Origin: a virus | DNA: 36,286 bases | Direction: 5' to 3' (one strand) | IMG/VR virus record: IMGVR_UViG_3300030430_004864 | Location: 1-36,286 of that record | Shown here: piece by piece, positions 12,687-20,315 of the stretch | Position numbering within the stretch: position 1 is the stretch's first letter | Layout of the letters: each line of letters begins with the position of its first letter | Program-made: the position numbers and the translations under genes | The notes under the pieces: generated by a model | The model's database searches: none | Seen by the model: only the letters and a program-made list of their open reading frames with translations | Told to the model about the DNA's origin: nothing

Positions 12687-13473
12687 TTGTACTACACACC
12701 TATCTTACATATCACCATGCTTAACTAATCCTGATAACGATTATAAAGATGTTGTTACTATTGTTGGTAAGGCAGAGTGTTTCTCCAAAGCAGCTTTTAT
12801 TAATGAACCTGTAACTGATGCAATAAAAAATTTACCAAAACCAGCACAAAGACCAGTGGTAGCCGTATATCAGTTTCCTGATGCTACAGGACAAAGAAAA
12901 TCTATTGACGGCTTTGCAAGTTTTAGTTCGGCCCTAACTCAAGCTCCAGAAGCTTACGTTATCAGAGCTTTGAAACAATCTAAATTTTTCAGGGTAGTAG
13001 AACGGGTAGGTATAGATCACGTGACTCGTGAAAGGCAGATTATTAGGTCTACCAGAGAAAAGTTTGATGAAGAGACACAACAGATGCCTTTGTTGTTTGC
13101 AGGACTAATTATTGAAGGTGCTTTGATAGATTACAATACTAATCTTCTAACCGGTGGTGTAGGTGCTAGATATTTAGGTATTGGTAACTCAAAACAATAT
13201 CGTGAAGATACTGTTATTGTTTCTATGCGGGTTGTATCGGTGTCGACTGGTGAAATATTATTAGAAAATTTAACAACAAAAACTATTTTATCTGTTGGTT
13301 TATCTAATGATTTTTTTCGGTATATTGCTGATGGTACGAAGCTAGTTGAGTTTGAAACCGGTAATGCTATGAATGAAAGTAAGTCTATAGCTTTACAAGC
13401 AGCAATAGAAACTGGTATTGTAGATATTGTGGCTCAAGGTATTGATAAGGGCTACTGGGAATATATGAAATGA
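12628..13473 (+). CDS. csgG: CsgG-like outer-membrane secretion lipoprotein
   Basis: This 281-residue protein has a lipoprotein signal (LLLLFLLGTLASSC, lipid on Cys21) and the CsgG body: VVAVYQFPDATGQ (77-89), ALKQSKFFRVVERVG, TGGVGARYLGIG (175-186), VVSVSTGEI, TKTILSVG and AAIETGIVDIV near the end. CsgG forms a nonameric barrel that exports unfolded curlin across the outer membrane. By eye the constriction loop aligns with Phe kept but the Asn and Tyr replaced (SIDGFASFS). Compared with E. coli it ends a little earlier and has about 20 extra residues, including Cys31 and Cys51, after the lipid anchor. It overlaps csgF by 59 bases and the curlin gene by 4. Confidence 0.92.
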   Translation: MKQLAKQLLLLFLLGTLASSCTTHLSYISPCLTNPDNDYKDVVTIVGKAECFSKAAFINEPVTDAIKNLPKPAQRPVVAVYQFPDATGQRKSIDGFASFSSALTQAPEAYVIRALKQSKFFRVVERVGIDHVTRERQIIRSTREKFDEETQQMPLLFAGLIIEGALIDYNTNLLTGGVGARYLGIGNSKQYREDTVIVSMRVVSVSTGEILLENLTTKTILSVGLSNDFFRYIADGTKLVEFETGNAMNESKSIALQAAIETGIVDIVAQGIDKGYWEYMK

Positions 13474-14192
13474 CTATGCGTATAATTTTTTTACTTTTAT
13501 CTTTTGGTTTATTGGCAGACGATGAGATATTCGTTGAGCAAACTGGTTCGAATGCTACTATCAAATTAGAACAGCTTGGTAGTAATAACATAATTGGTGG
13601 CACAAGTGCTGTTTCCGGCACTATGACTGCTTTAGACTTGGATGGTACAGATATGACTCTCACTATTAATCAAATAGGAAGTAGCAATATATTTAGATCA
13701 GATGGCATAAATTCAGATAACGTTACAGGTTATTTTGATTTTCAAGGAGATTCTAACGTGCTTGATATCTTGTTGAACAGTAATGGTGCATATTCAGCAG
13801 ATTACGCCAATCTAAATGTACAGGTCTCAGGTGGAAGCAATATTTTCGATATTGAAATAGGTGAAGCATCCAACGCCGATTATTTAGACTTAGATTGGAT
13901 TATAGATGGAGATAACAACGATTTTGAATTTGATATTGACTACGAAAATGCTACTAACTATGTAGATGTTTTTGGAGATGGCAATGAACTTACTTTCGTA
14001 GGAAGTGGTTATGCCGGCACAAGTGCCAGCGATAGTGGTTATTTTTATTTAGATTTAGATGGTAGTTCAAACACTTTTACTATTACACAATCATCAACCC
14101 TAGCTAGAGACTGGCTCAAGATTACAACAAATGGATCTAATTCGATATTTTGTGTGGTACAAAGTGACGGTGGGACTTCTACTACATGCTAG
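13470..14192 (+). CDS. Secreted curlin-repeat protein (240 aa)
   Basis: A short signal peptide (IIFLLLSFGLLA) is followed by an acidic Asn/Ser/Gly/Asp-rich protein with nine G-x-x-N or GSN turns at residues 26, 37, 70, 93, 121, 147, 169, 198 and 222, mostly 22-33 residues apart, close to the curlin repeat length. The first repeats keep the curlin Gln pattern (EQTGSNATIKLEQLGSNN; INQIGSSN). It ends CVVQSDGGTSTTC, with the only two Cys of the mature chain near the C terminus. It is probably the substrate of the CsgG/CsgF pore and may assemble as amyloid-like fibre. ATG 13470 overlaps the csgG stop; ATG 13476 is an alternative. Confidence 0.78.
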   Translation: MTMRIIFLLLSFGLLADDEIFVEQTGSNATIKLEQLGSNNIIGGTSAVSGTMTALDLDGTDMTLTINQIGSSNIFRSDGINSDNVTGYFDFQGDSNVLDILLNSNGAYSADYANLNVQVSGGSNIFDIEIGEASNADYLDLDWIIDGDNNDFEFDIDYENATNYVDVFGDGNELTFVGSGYAGTSASDSGYFYLDLDGSSNTFTITQSSTLARDWLKITTNGSNSIFCVVQSDGGTSTTC

Positions 14193-15216
14193 TAGTATAG
14201 GGGACATTACTGAACTTAGAGGTTACGGGCAAATAATTAGAGATGAGCCTTTTCCTGCGGTTCTAAATTTTAATATTAATTCTTATGATGACGTGCAGAC
14301 TAGAGCTGGACGTATCGGTATTACTTTTTTAGATAACTCTACCGTCAAACTAACAGAACATTCTTCACTAATAATTGATGAATACATATATGATGCTAAT
14401 CCAAGTAATAGCAAAATGGCTCTTCAGTTTGCTAGTGGCACTATCCGTTTCATTTCAGGCAATCTAAATAAAAGTAACATAACCCTGAAAACACCAACCG
14501 CTGATATTGCAGTTAGAGGTACCGATTTTACTTGCACTGTAGATGAAACAGGCAAATCTTTGATAATACTTTTACCAAATGAGTTTGGCGATCCTAGTGG
14601 AGAAATAGTGGTATCTACAGCTATGGGCCAAGTAATTCTTAACAAACCGTATCAAGCTACTACCACTAGAGTTTATGAAAAAAGTCCGAGCAAACCAGTA
14701 ACATTAGATATAGATTTACAGTTTATAGATAACATGTTAATTATTAGTCCACCTAAAGAGGAAAGTTTACCTGGCGAAGAGGCAACTAATAAAACCCAAG
14801 ATTACTTAGATTTTACTGATTTAGACGTAGATTTTTTGGAAGAAGACCTGTTGGAAGAAGACGCTGATTTTGAGTTTACTGAGTTAGATATAGATTATTT
14901 GAACGTAAATTTTTTAGAAGATCTTTTAGACATTTTAGATTTATTAGAAGAGGAGCAAGAAACAGAATTATTGGGTTCAGTGGCAGGGGTTGACATACAA
15001 GGCACACAAATCGGCCAGGATCTTGAAACTAACATTACAACGATTATTGATGGCAGCACAATCAGACTAATACGCAAGGTCACACAAAATGCAGAATTTA
15101 GTTTGAACTCTGATCAAGCTTATACCGTAACTTTCACGCAAGATGGGGTAACAAGAACCGTTAAAATAAATGGTGGCAACGAATCCAATATAACAGTAAT
15201 ACAAAACTCAGGATGA
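14131..15216 (+). CDS. Periplasmic FecR-domain protein (361 aa)
   Basis: After a weak N-terminal signal (VTVGLLLHASS) comes a FecR domain of about 150 residues, ending with the diagnostic TPTADIAVRGTDF (121-133). Then follows a beta-rich stretch and an acidic region (about 220-285) with two diverged copies of an F-T-D/E-L-D-x-D-F/Y-L motif, and a final beta domain with VTFTQDGVTRTVKING. FecR domains act in the periplasm as sensors or surface-associated adaptors and are often encoded next to CHASE2-cyclase genes, as here. The first 62 bases overlap the curlin gene in another frame; the ATGA at the end couples it to the cyclase. Confidence 0.8.
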   Translation: MDLIRYFVWYKVTVGLLLHASSIGDITELRGYGQIIRDEPFPAVLNFNINSYDDVQTRAGRIGITFLDNSTVKLTEHSSLIIDEYIYDANPSNSKMALQFASGTIRFISGNLNKSNITLKTPTADIAVRGTDFTCTVDETGKSLIILLPNEFGDPSGEIVVSTAMGQVILNKPYQATTTRVYEKSPSKPVTLDIDLQFIDNMLIISPPKEESLPGEEATNKTQDYLDFTDLDVDFLEEDLLEEDADFEFTELDIDYLNVNFLEDLLDILDLLEEEQETELLGSVAGVDIQGTQIGQDLETNITTIIDGSTIRLIRKVTQNAEFSLNSDQAYTVTFTQDGVTRTVKINGGNESNITVIQNSG

Positions 15217-16970
15217 GATTTAAAATATTCACAGTTTTATTAGGGTTATTAACGATACCTTTAGCCACTCAGTCGGTTCCTAGCGAAATATTAAAGCTTA
15301 AAGTTTTTGATGCTTTTGTTGAGAAACATAAACCAAGCGAATACTTTACTATAATTAATATTGATGAATCTACTATTCAAGCTGAGGGTGGTTGGCCTTT
15401 ACCAAGATCTAGAATAGCTGAGATAACAGAAGAAATATTTGCAAATGGTGCAATAGGGGTAGGTTGGGTGTTATCATTTGTAGATAAAGATAGGTTTGAG
15501 AATGGTGGTGATGACTACCTCTTAGAAAAGTTAATATCATATCCCTCAGTTGTTGCCACTTTCTCTTACGACAATCAGGAATATCCAAAGCCAGAAGGCA
15601 CAGTAATCTTAGGCGAAGATGCTCCAGGTATTTTATTAGAAGGTCATTTACCAAATATACCTGGTATGTCTGAGGCAAGCTTAGAGGGTATTGTCTCTGC
15701 ACCTGTTGACGTTGATAACTTAGTAAGACGGCTACCTCTGATGTATCGAATACCTGACGGCTGGGTACCAAGCTTTGGCACACAAGTATATAAATTACTA
15801 ACAGGATCTGATACGTATGTCATCAAAACCAACGAATACGGTTTAGAAGAAATAAGAGTAAAAGGTATACCACCTGTCAAGGTAGACAGCTTAGGTCGAA
15901 AGTGGATCAGTTGGGTTGATACACCTGAAACAACTTTGTCTGAAATGCAAGTTGCTAATAAATTTGTATTTGTTGGGGTAACTGGTAAAGGCATAATGCC
16001 GAAAGTTGCAACAAGCTCAGGTGAATTATTAGAGCCTCACAAAATTCAAGCTGCTTTAGCTGAGTCAATCCTGATTCCAAACTCACCATATATACCAGAT
16101 TGGCATTTACCTGTGGAGTTGTTAATTTTAGGATTTTTTTGTCTTCTTATTTGGGTTCTAACGCAATCTTTTGCAGTTACAGGTGGTTTGATAAGCTTTT
16201 TTACAATATTTTTGTCTACTGGCTTTGTAGGGCTTCAAATGATAGGTAGAGGCATTTTGATAGATTTTTCCTATACTTTGGTGTCAGAATTTATTGTTGG
16301 AGCTGTTTCTTTCTATTTGAACTTCGCACAACAGTATAAATTAAGACAACAAATCAAAAAACAATTTGAACATTATTTAGACCCAAAACAAGTCAAACGT
16401 TTGCAAGACAATCCTGAGTTGTTGAAGTTGGGTGGTGAAAAAAGATATTGCACATTTTTATTTACAGATGTGCGTGGTTTTACTGCTTTATCAGAAAAAC
16501 TGGATCCGCAACAAGTTACTGAGATTATGAACAAGGCCTTGACCATTCAAGCTAATGCTGTCCAAAACAACGGGGGTATGGTCGATAAATATATTGGTGA
16601 TGCTATGATGGCTATATTCAACGCACCTTTAGATCAAGATAATCATGAAGACGCAGCTATACAAACAGCGCTTCAAATACGACACGACATAAAAGCAGCA
16701 GAGTTAGGTATTGAAATTGGTATAGGGATAAATTCAGGGCCAGCTGTTGTAGGTAATATGGGGTCAGATTCACGTTTCGATTATACAGCAATCGGTTCTG
16801 ATGTGAATTTAGCTGCAAGGTGTGAGTCTAGTTGCAAAGCCGTAGGACAAGATCTAGTAATAGCAAAAAATACGGCAAAAGCATCTAGCTATAAACTAAA
16901 AAAATTAAAACCTGTTGAAATGAAAGGTATTGCTGAACCGGTAGAAATATATACTAAGGACTTACTATAG
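15213..16970 (+). CDS. CHASE2-sensor class III adenylate cyclase (585 aa)
   Basis: Order of parts: N-terminal signal-anchor helix, a periplasmic CHASE2 domain (about 25-295, with INIDE, then WPLPRSRIAEI), three membrane helices (about 300-317, 320-340, 352-370), a short linker helix, and a class III cyclase domain (about 408-585). Catalytic residues are all present: metal Asp419 (FTDVRGF) and Asp463 (YIGD), purine-selecting Lys459 and Asp523 (FDYTAIG), and transition-state Asn532 and Arg536 (VNLAARCE). The Lys/Asp pair predicts ATP, so the product is cAMP. CHASE2 would respond to a periplasmic cue, plausibly the FecR protein encoded just upstream. Its stop lies inside the end of the opposing virion gene. 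Confidence 0.93.
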   Translation: MRFKIFTVLLGLLTIPLATQSVPSEILKLKVFDAFVEKHKPSEYFTIINIDESTIQAEGGWPLPRSRIAEITEEIFANGAIGVGWVLSFVDKDRFENGGDDYLLEKLISYPSVVATFSYDNQEYPKPEGTVILGEDAPGILLEGHLPNIPGMSEASLEGIVSAPVDVDNLVRRLPLMYRIPDGWVPSFGTQVYKLLTGSDTYVIKTNEYGLEEIRVKGIPPVKVDSLGRKWISWVDTPETTLSEMQVANKFVFVGVTGKGIMPKVATSSGELLEPHKIQAALAESILIPNSPYIPDWHLPVELLILGFFCLLIWVLTQSFAVTGGLISFFTIFLSTGFVGLQMIGRGILIDFSYTLVSEFIVGAVSFYLNFAQQYKLRQQIKKQFEHYLDPKQVKRLQDNPELLKLGGEKRYCTFLFTDVRGFTALSEKLDPQQVTEIMNKALTIQANAVQNNGGMVDKYIGDAMMAIFNAPLDQDNHEDAAIQTALQIRHDIKAAELGIEIGIGINSGPAVVGNMGSDSRFDYTAIGSDVNLAARCESSCKAVGQDLVIAKNTAKASSYKLKKLKPVEMKGIAEPVEIYTKDLL

Positions 16971-19900
16971 GGCCAAAACCTAAATCTCGTTCTCTTTGTA
17001 TGGTATCTGAGACACCTGGTGAAACGTTTGTATAAGAACTTAAATCAGGTAGAGGCATATTAACATTAGGTACCGAAGCTCGACCTGTCGCAATTAGATC
17101 TTGTACTTCATCCCTTTCTAAAACATCAGCGGTTGCTTCTGTTATTTGTTCTTCTGCATCCTCGATTCCACTAGCAACGCCTCTAACCCCTAATTGTTTT
17201 AAAGTTCTATCGAAATAATCGAAAACTAATCTGATTGAAGTTTTATCAGTTTGTGCTAAACCTCTGACAACTCTAGGATTTGAAAGCAAACCACGCATAA
17301 ATATCGTTCCTATAATAAGAGGCAACGTATTAATATTAAAAAAACTAATAGCAAGGGTAGCAGCCACTAAACCACCCGCTGCTGCACCTCTGCCAGACTC
17401 ACCTTTTGTTAAAACATCTAATGTGTTAGCCAGATATCGTAGACTTTGCCTTGTTTCGGCACCAAACATAGCGTCTAAAGTTTCATTACCATAAGAATCT
17501 AAGGCGTTAGCTAAAGCTTGAGGTTTGAATATATCTGTAATTTCACCTTTGCTACCAGGCTTAACAGCTGTTCTTATTAATTTATCCATAGCTGCATTTT
17601 GAATCTCTAAAAAATCTTCTTCTCTGAGCAAACTTTTTACTCTGGCAATGTCAGGAGCAGCCTTTGGTGTGAATAGCCGTCCAGCTACTTCTTCGGCAGT
17701 TGCCTCTTCTAATCTTTGCGTTATAAAAGTTTGTCTTTCGAAAGCCTCACGTGCTGCTTGAGCTTCTGCTTTTGTTTTTAAATTTAGTAGTACTTTAGAA
17801 CCGCTGTTCAAACTTCTTAAGCCATCTCTAGTTATGTTCATGCCTTTCAAAAGATCAAAAACCTCGTCGGATTTTATTTTTGGATTTAATTTAATCAGTT
17901 CACCTGATAATGCACGAATTTTTGCAGCTTCTTCAGTTCCAAATAGTAAATCGTATTTAGCACGACCCCTACCTCGCTCAAAGTCTGCTATATATTTACC
18001 AAAATCGTTGAATCTTATGTTGCCTGTAACTGGATCAATAGATTCTTCTAAACCTTCTTGAAAAAACTTTTGTTTCATAATTGATTTAATTCTGTCTCCT
18101 ACAAGAGTATTATCATTTGCTTGTCCAATTCTTGCTAAATAACCATCATATTCTCTAAGGTTTGCGAAAATATCACGTAAGTCCGCATAATCTCCATCCT
18201 TAAAAGCGGTTTGATATATTTCATCTGCGTCTGCGCCACCTCTTCTTGCACCCTTAGCTATTCTTTTTATATTCAATCTGTCGAAAGCTTCGGATTTTTT
18301 TGCATAATTTGAGTTAGTTCTTTTTAACTCTTCTACGATATTTATTAATTCATCTCTTTCTGAACCTGATAGTTTTGCCATCGGTTCCATATAATCAAGT
18401 TCGTCTGTAAAATTTCCTGCACTATCCTTTTTCATTACAGATCTCCCGGCGTTGTTCACCGCTGTAATTTTCCTTAAATCTGTAGCGTCATCGAGAAAAC
18501 CACCTGATCTACCTATACCGAAAATCGGATCATCTTTTATTTGTATTAACTCGCCATCTTTATAAATAACATCATCAAAACCTAATTGATTATTCATTTT
18601 TTCATAAATTCTATTAATTTGTCCCTTTGTCAAAGGATTGTACTTGTATTGTTTAAGGTCTTTAGTCAACTCAAATATACCGTCAGGCCCACCTAGCTTC
18701 AATTGGGTTGGGTCATCGACCATTTTTTGTAATTCGGCGGTAACCTTTTTAAAAGAATTTAAAGCGTTTGATGGTAAGTCGCCCTTATTGTCTAGACCAT
18801 CGGCAAGTTTTGATTCATAGTCTTTTATTTCTGCTCTAATAGCTTTCACTCTAGGTCGCAACATTTCAGCTAAAGTAGTTCGCAAAGCATCAGAGTTGCT
18901 TTCTTCCATAAGTTTTATAATTGCTTTATCTATATCTCTATACTTAGGCCCATAAGTGTTATCAATAGCTCTGCGAGCACGATCCAAAGCACTTATTAGT
19001 TGAATACCAAATTCTCTAGATCCTAATGCTTCAGCAGATTGCGTTGTTCCTACTATATCATCAACAACGGTTTTCAAAGCATCATCTAAGGTTTTGTTGC
19101 TTTGGTTAACAGCTAAATCTAATTCATTTTTTTTGTTTTTAATAGTTTGCTCGATTGATCTTTTTGCCCTTGGACTGATACCGGCTTGTAGTTTGTCTTT
19201 GAAATAGCTGCTTGATACAGCTGCCTCATTATTCAGGTCGCCTACCAATTTACTTATTTGTGCGTTTAAGTTATCTATATTTCCTCTAGTTCTTTTGTTA
19301 CCCAAAATAGACTCCAAAATTTGTTGCAACCTGCCTGGTAAAGATCTTTCCAAACCTGCTTGACTTATTACGTAAGGTCCAGGCAACATACGGACTGCCC
19401 CTATCTGATAACCGCCTTTATCATAATCGTATTTTTTTACAGCGTCTGCTAATTCTTTTTTGGTTGCGGCTCTGCCTAATGATTCGTCAAGTTTTTGTAT
19501 GTCGATAAGATCACGTCCGAAAGTAGCTTGCTCTGCTAATCTGCTACTAGCGACAGGGGCTCCTTTACCTAAAGTGTTAGCAAATACTATTCCTATACCC
19601 TCACCTATACCTTGGCCAATACCACCTAGTAACGCTTCACGTGTGAGTTCTCCACCTACCTCACCAAGACTTTGTTTTTGATACCCTTGCAGATAATCTA
19701 CGGCCTCTTCTACACCTTTACCACCAGCGGATCCTATAGCAGCGGTTGTCACATTTGCTGCTCTTGTGCCGAATTTACCCCCTAAAAAACCAAAAAGTTT
19801 TTTTGCTGCACCAAAAAGCTTAAAGGGTGGTGCCATAGCCACTAATGAACCAATTACAGGACCGGTAATACCAGAAAAATCTGCTAGGGTTGCACCCAAG

Positions 19901-20313
19901 CCTTCAAACCGTCTTGCATCTATTATCGTATTAATAGGTATACGCTCTCCGTTTGGTAAGGTTCTGAACTTGACGGGTAAGCCTAATCTTCTTAGACCCT
20001 CATGCGTTAAAGCCATTTCGCCTTTACTATTGTAGGTATAACCTCTTGAGCCTAACAAAGTGGTAGCGACATTTTCTCTCTCTTCTAAAGTTTCTGCTTG
20101 TGCTAGTTCAGATCTTATACCTTTGATATTAGGCACACCTTCGTCGTAATCAAACAAGTAATCATCTAAATATGCAGCAGTCTCAGCATTTTTATTGTTA
20201 AAAAAATTAACTTGCTCAATATCTCTTCTAATTAAGGCTTTAGCCTCTTCAGGACTAGAGGCTTCTTTGATTACTTGTTTGCCATCAGATAGTGTAACTC
20301 TGTATTGTGGCAT
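16954..20313 (-). CDS. Large internal virion / ejection-like protein (1119 aa)
   Basis: The last gene of the late virion operon. The N-terminal region is charged (MPQYRVTLSDGKQVIKEASS) and is followed by a Gly/Ala-rich hydrophobic region (about 150-265) with possible amphipathic or membrane-active helices, then a long helical body rich in Lys, Glu and Leu (about 340-960). A Gly/Ala hydrophobic segment with INTLPLIIGTIFM lies near the C terminus. Podovirus ejection proteins that enter the cell envelope with the DNA have this size and composition. No peptidase or transglycosylase motif is obvious. The gene meets the cyclase gene tail to tail, overlapping by 17 bases. Confidence 0.6.
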   Translation of the reverse strand: MPQYRVTLSDGKQVIKEASSPEEAKALIRRDIEQVNFFNNKNAETAAYLDDYLFDYDEGVPNIKGIRSELAQAETLEERENVATTLLGSRGYTYNSKGEMALTHEGLRRLGLPVKFRTLPNGERIPINTIIDARRFEGLGATLADFSGITGPVIGSLVAMAPPFKLFGAAKKLFGFLGGKFGTRAANVTTAAIGSAGGKGVEEAVDYLQGYQKQSLGEVGGELTREALLGGIGQGIGEGIGIVFANTLGKGAPVASSRLAEQATFGRDLIDIQKLDESLGRAATKKELADAVKKYDYDKGGYQIGAVRMLPGPYVISQAGLERSLPGRLQQILESILGNKRTRGNIDNLNAQISKLVGDLNNEAAVSSSYFKDKLQAGISPRAKRSIEQTIKNKKNELDLAVNQSNKTLDDALKTVVDDIVGTTQSAEALGSREFGIQLISALDRARRAIDNTYGPKYRDIDKAIIKLMEESNSDALRTTLAEMLRPRVKAIRAEIKDYESKLADGLDNKGDLPSNALNSFKKVTAELQKMVDDPTQLKLGGPDGIFELTKDLKQYKYNPLTKGQINRIYEKMNNQLGFDDVIYKDGELIQIKDDPIFGIGRSGGFLDDATDLRKITAVNNAGRSVMKKDSAGNFTDELDYMEPMAKLSGSERDELINIVEELKRTNSNYAKKSEAFDRLNIKRIAKGARRGGADADEIYQTAFKDGDYADLRDIFANLREYDGYLARIGQANDNTLVGDRIKSIMKQKFFQEGLEESIDPVTGNIRFNDFGKYIADFERGRGRAKYDLLFGTEEAAKIRALSGELIKLNPKIKSDEVFDLLKGMNITRDGLRSLNSGSKVLLNLKTKAEAQAAREAFERQTFITQRLEEATAEEVAGRLFTPKAAPDIARVKSLLREEDFLEIQNAAMDKLIRTAVKPGSKGEITDIFKPQALANALDSYGNETLDAMFGAETRQSLRYLANTLDVLTKGESGRGAAAGGLVAATLAISFFNINTLPLIIGTIFMRGLLSNPRVVRGLAQTDKTSIRLVFDYFDRTLKQLGVRGVASGIEDAEEQITEATADVLERDEVQDLIATGRASVPNVNMPLPDLSSYTNVSPGVSDTIQRERDLGFGPIVSP

Positions 20314-20315
20314 TA

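Noticed and set aside
15213-16970. Pycsar-type defence cyclase
   Set aside because: The protein has a CHASE2 sensor, membrane helices and the Lys/Asp pair of adenylate cyclases, and no Pycsar effector is encoded nearby.
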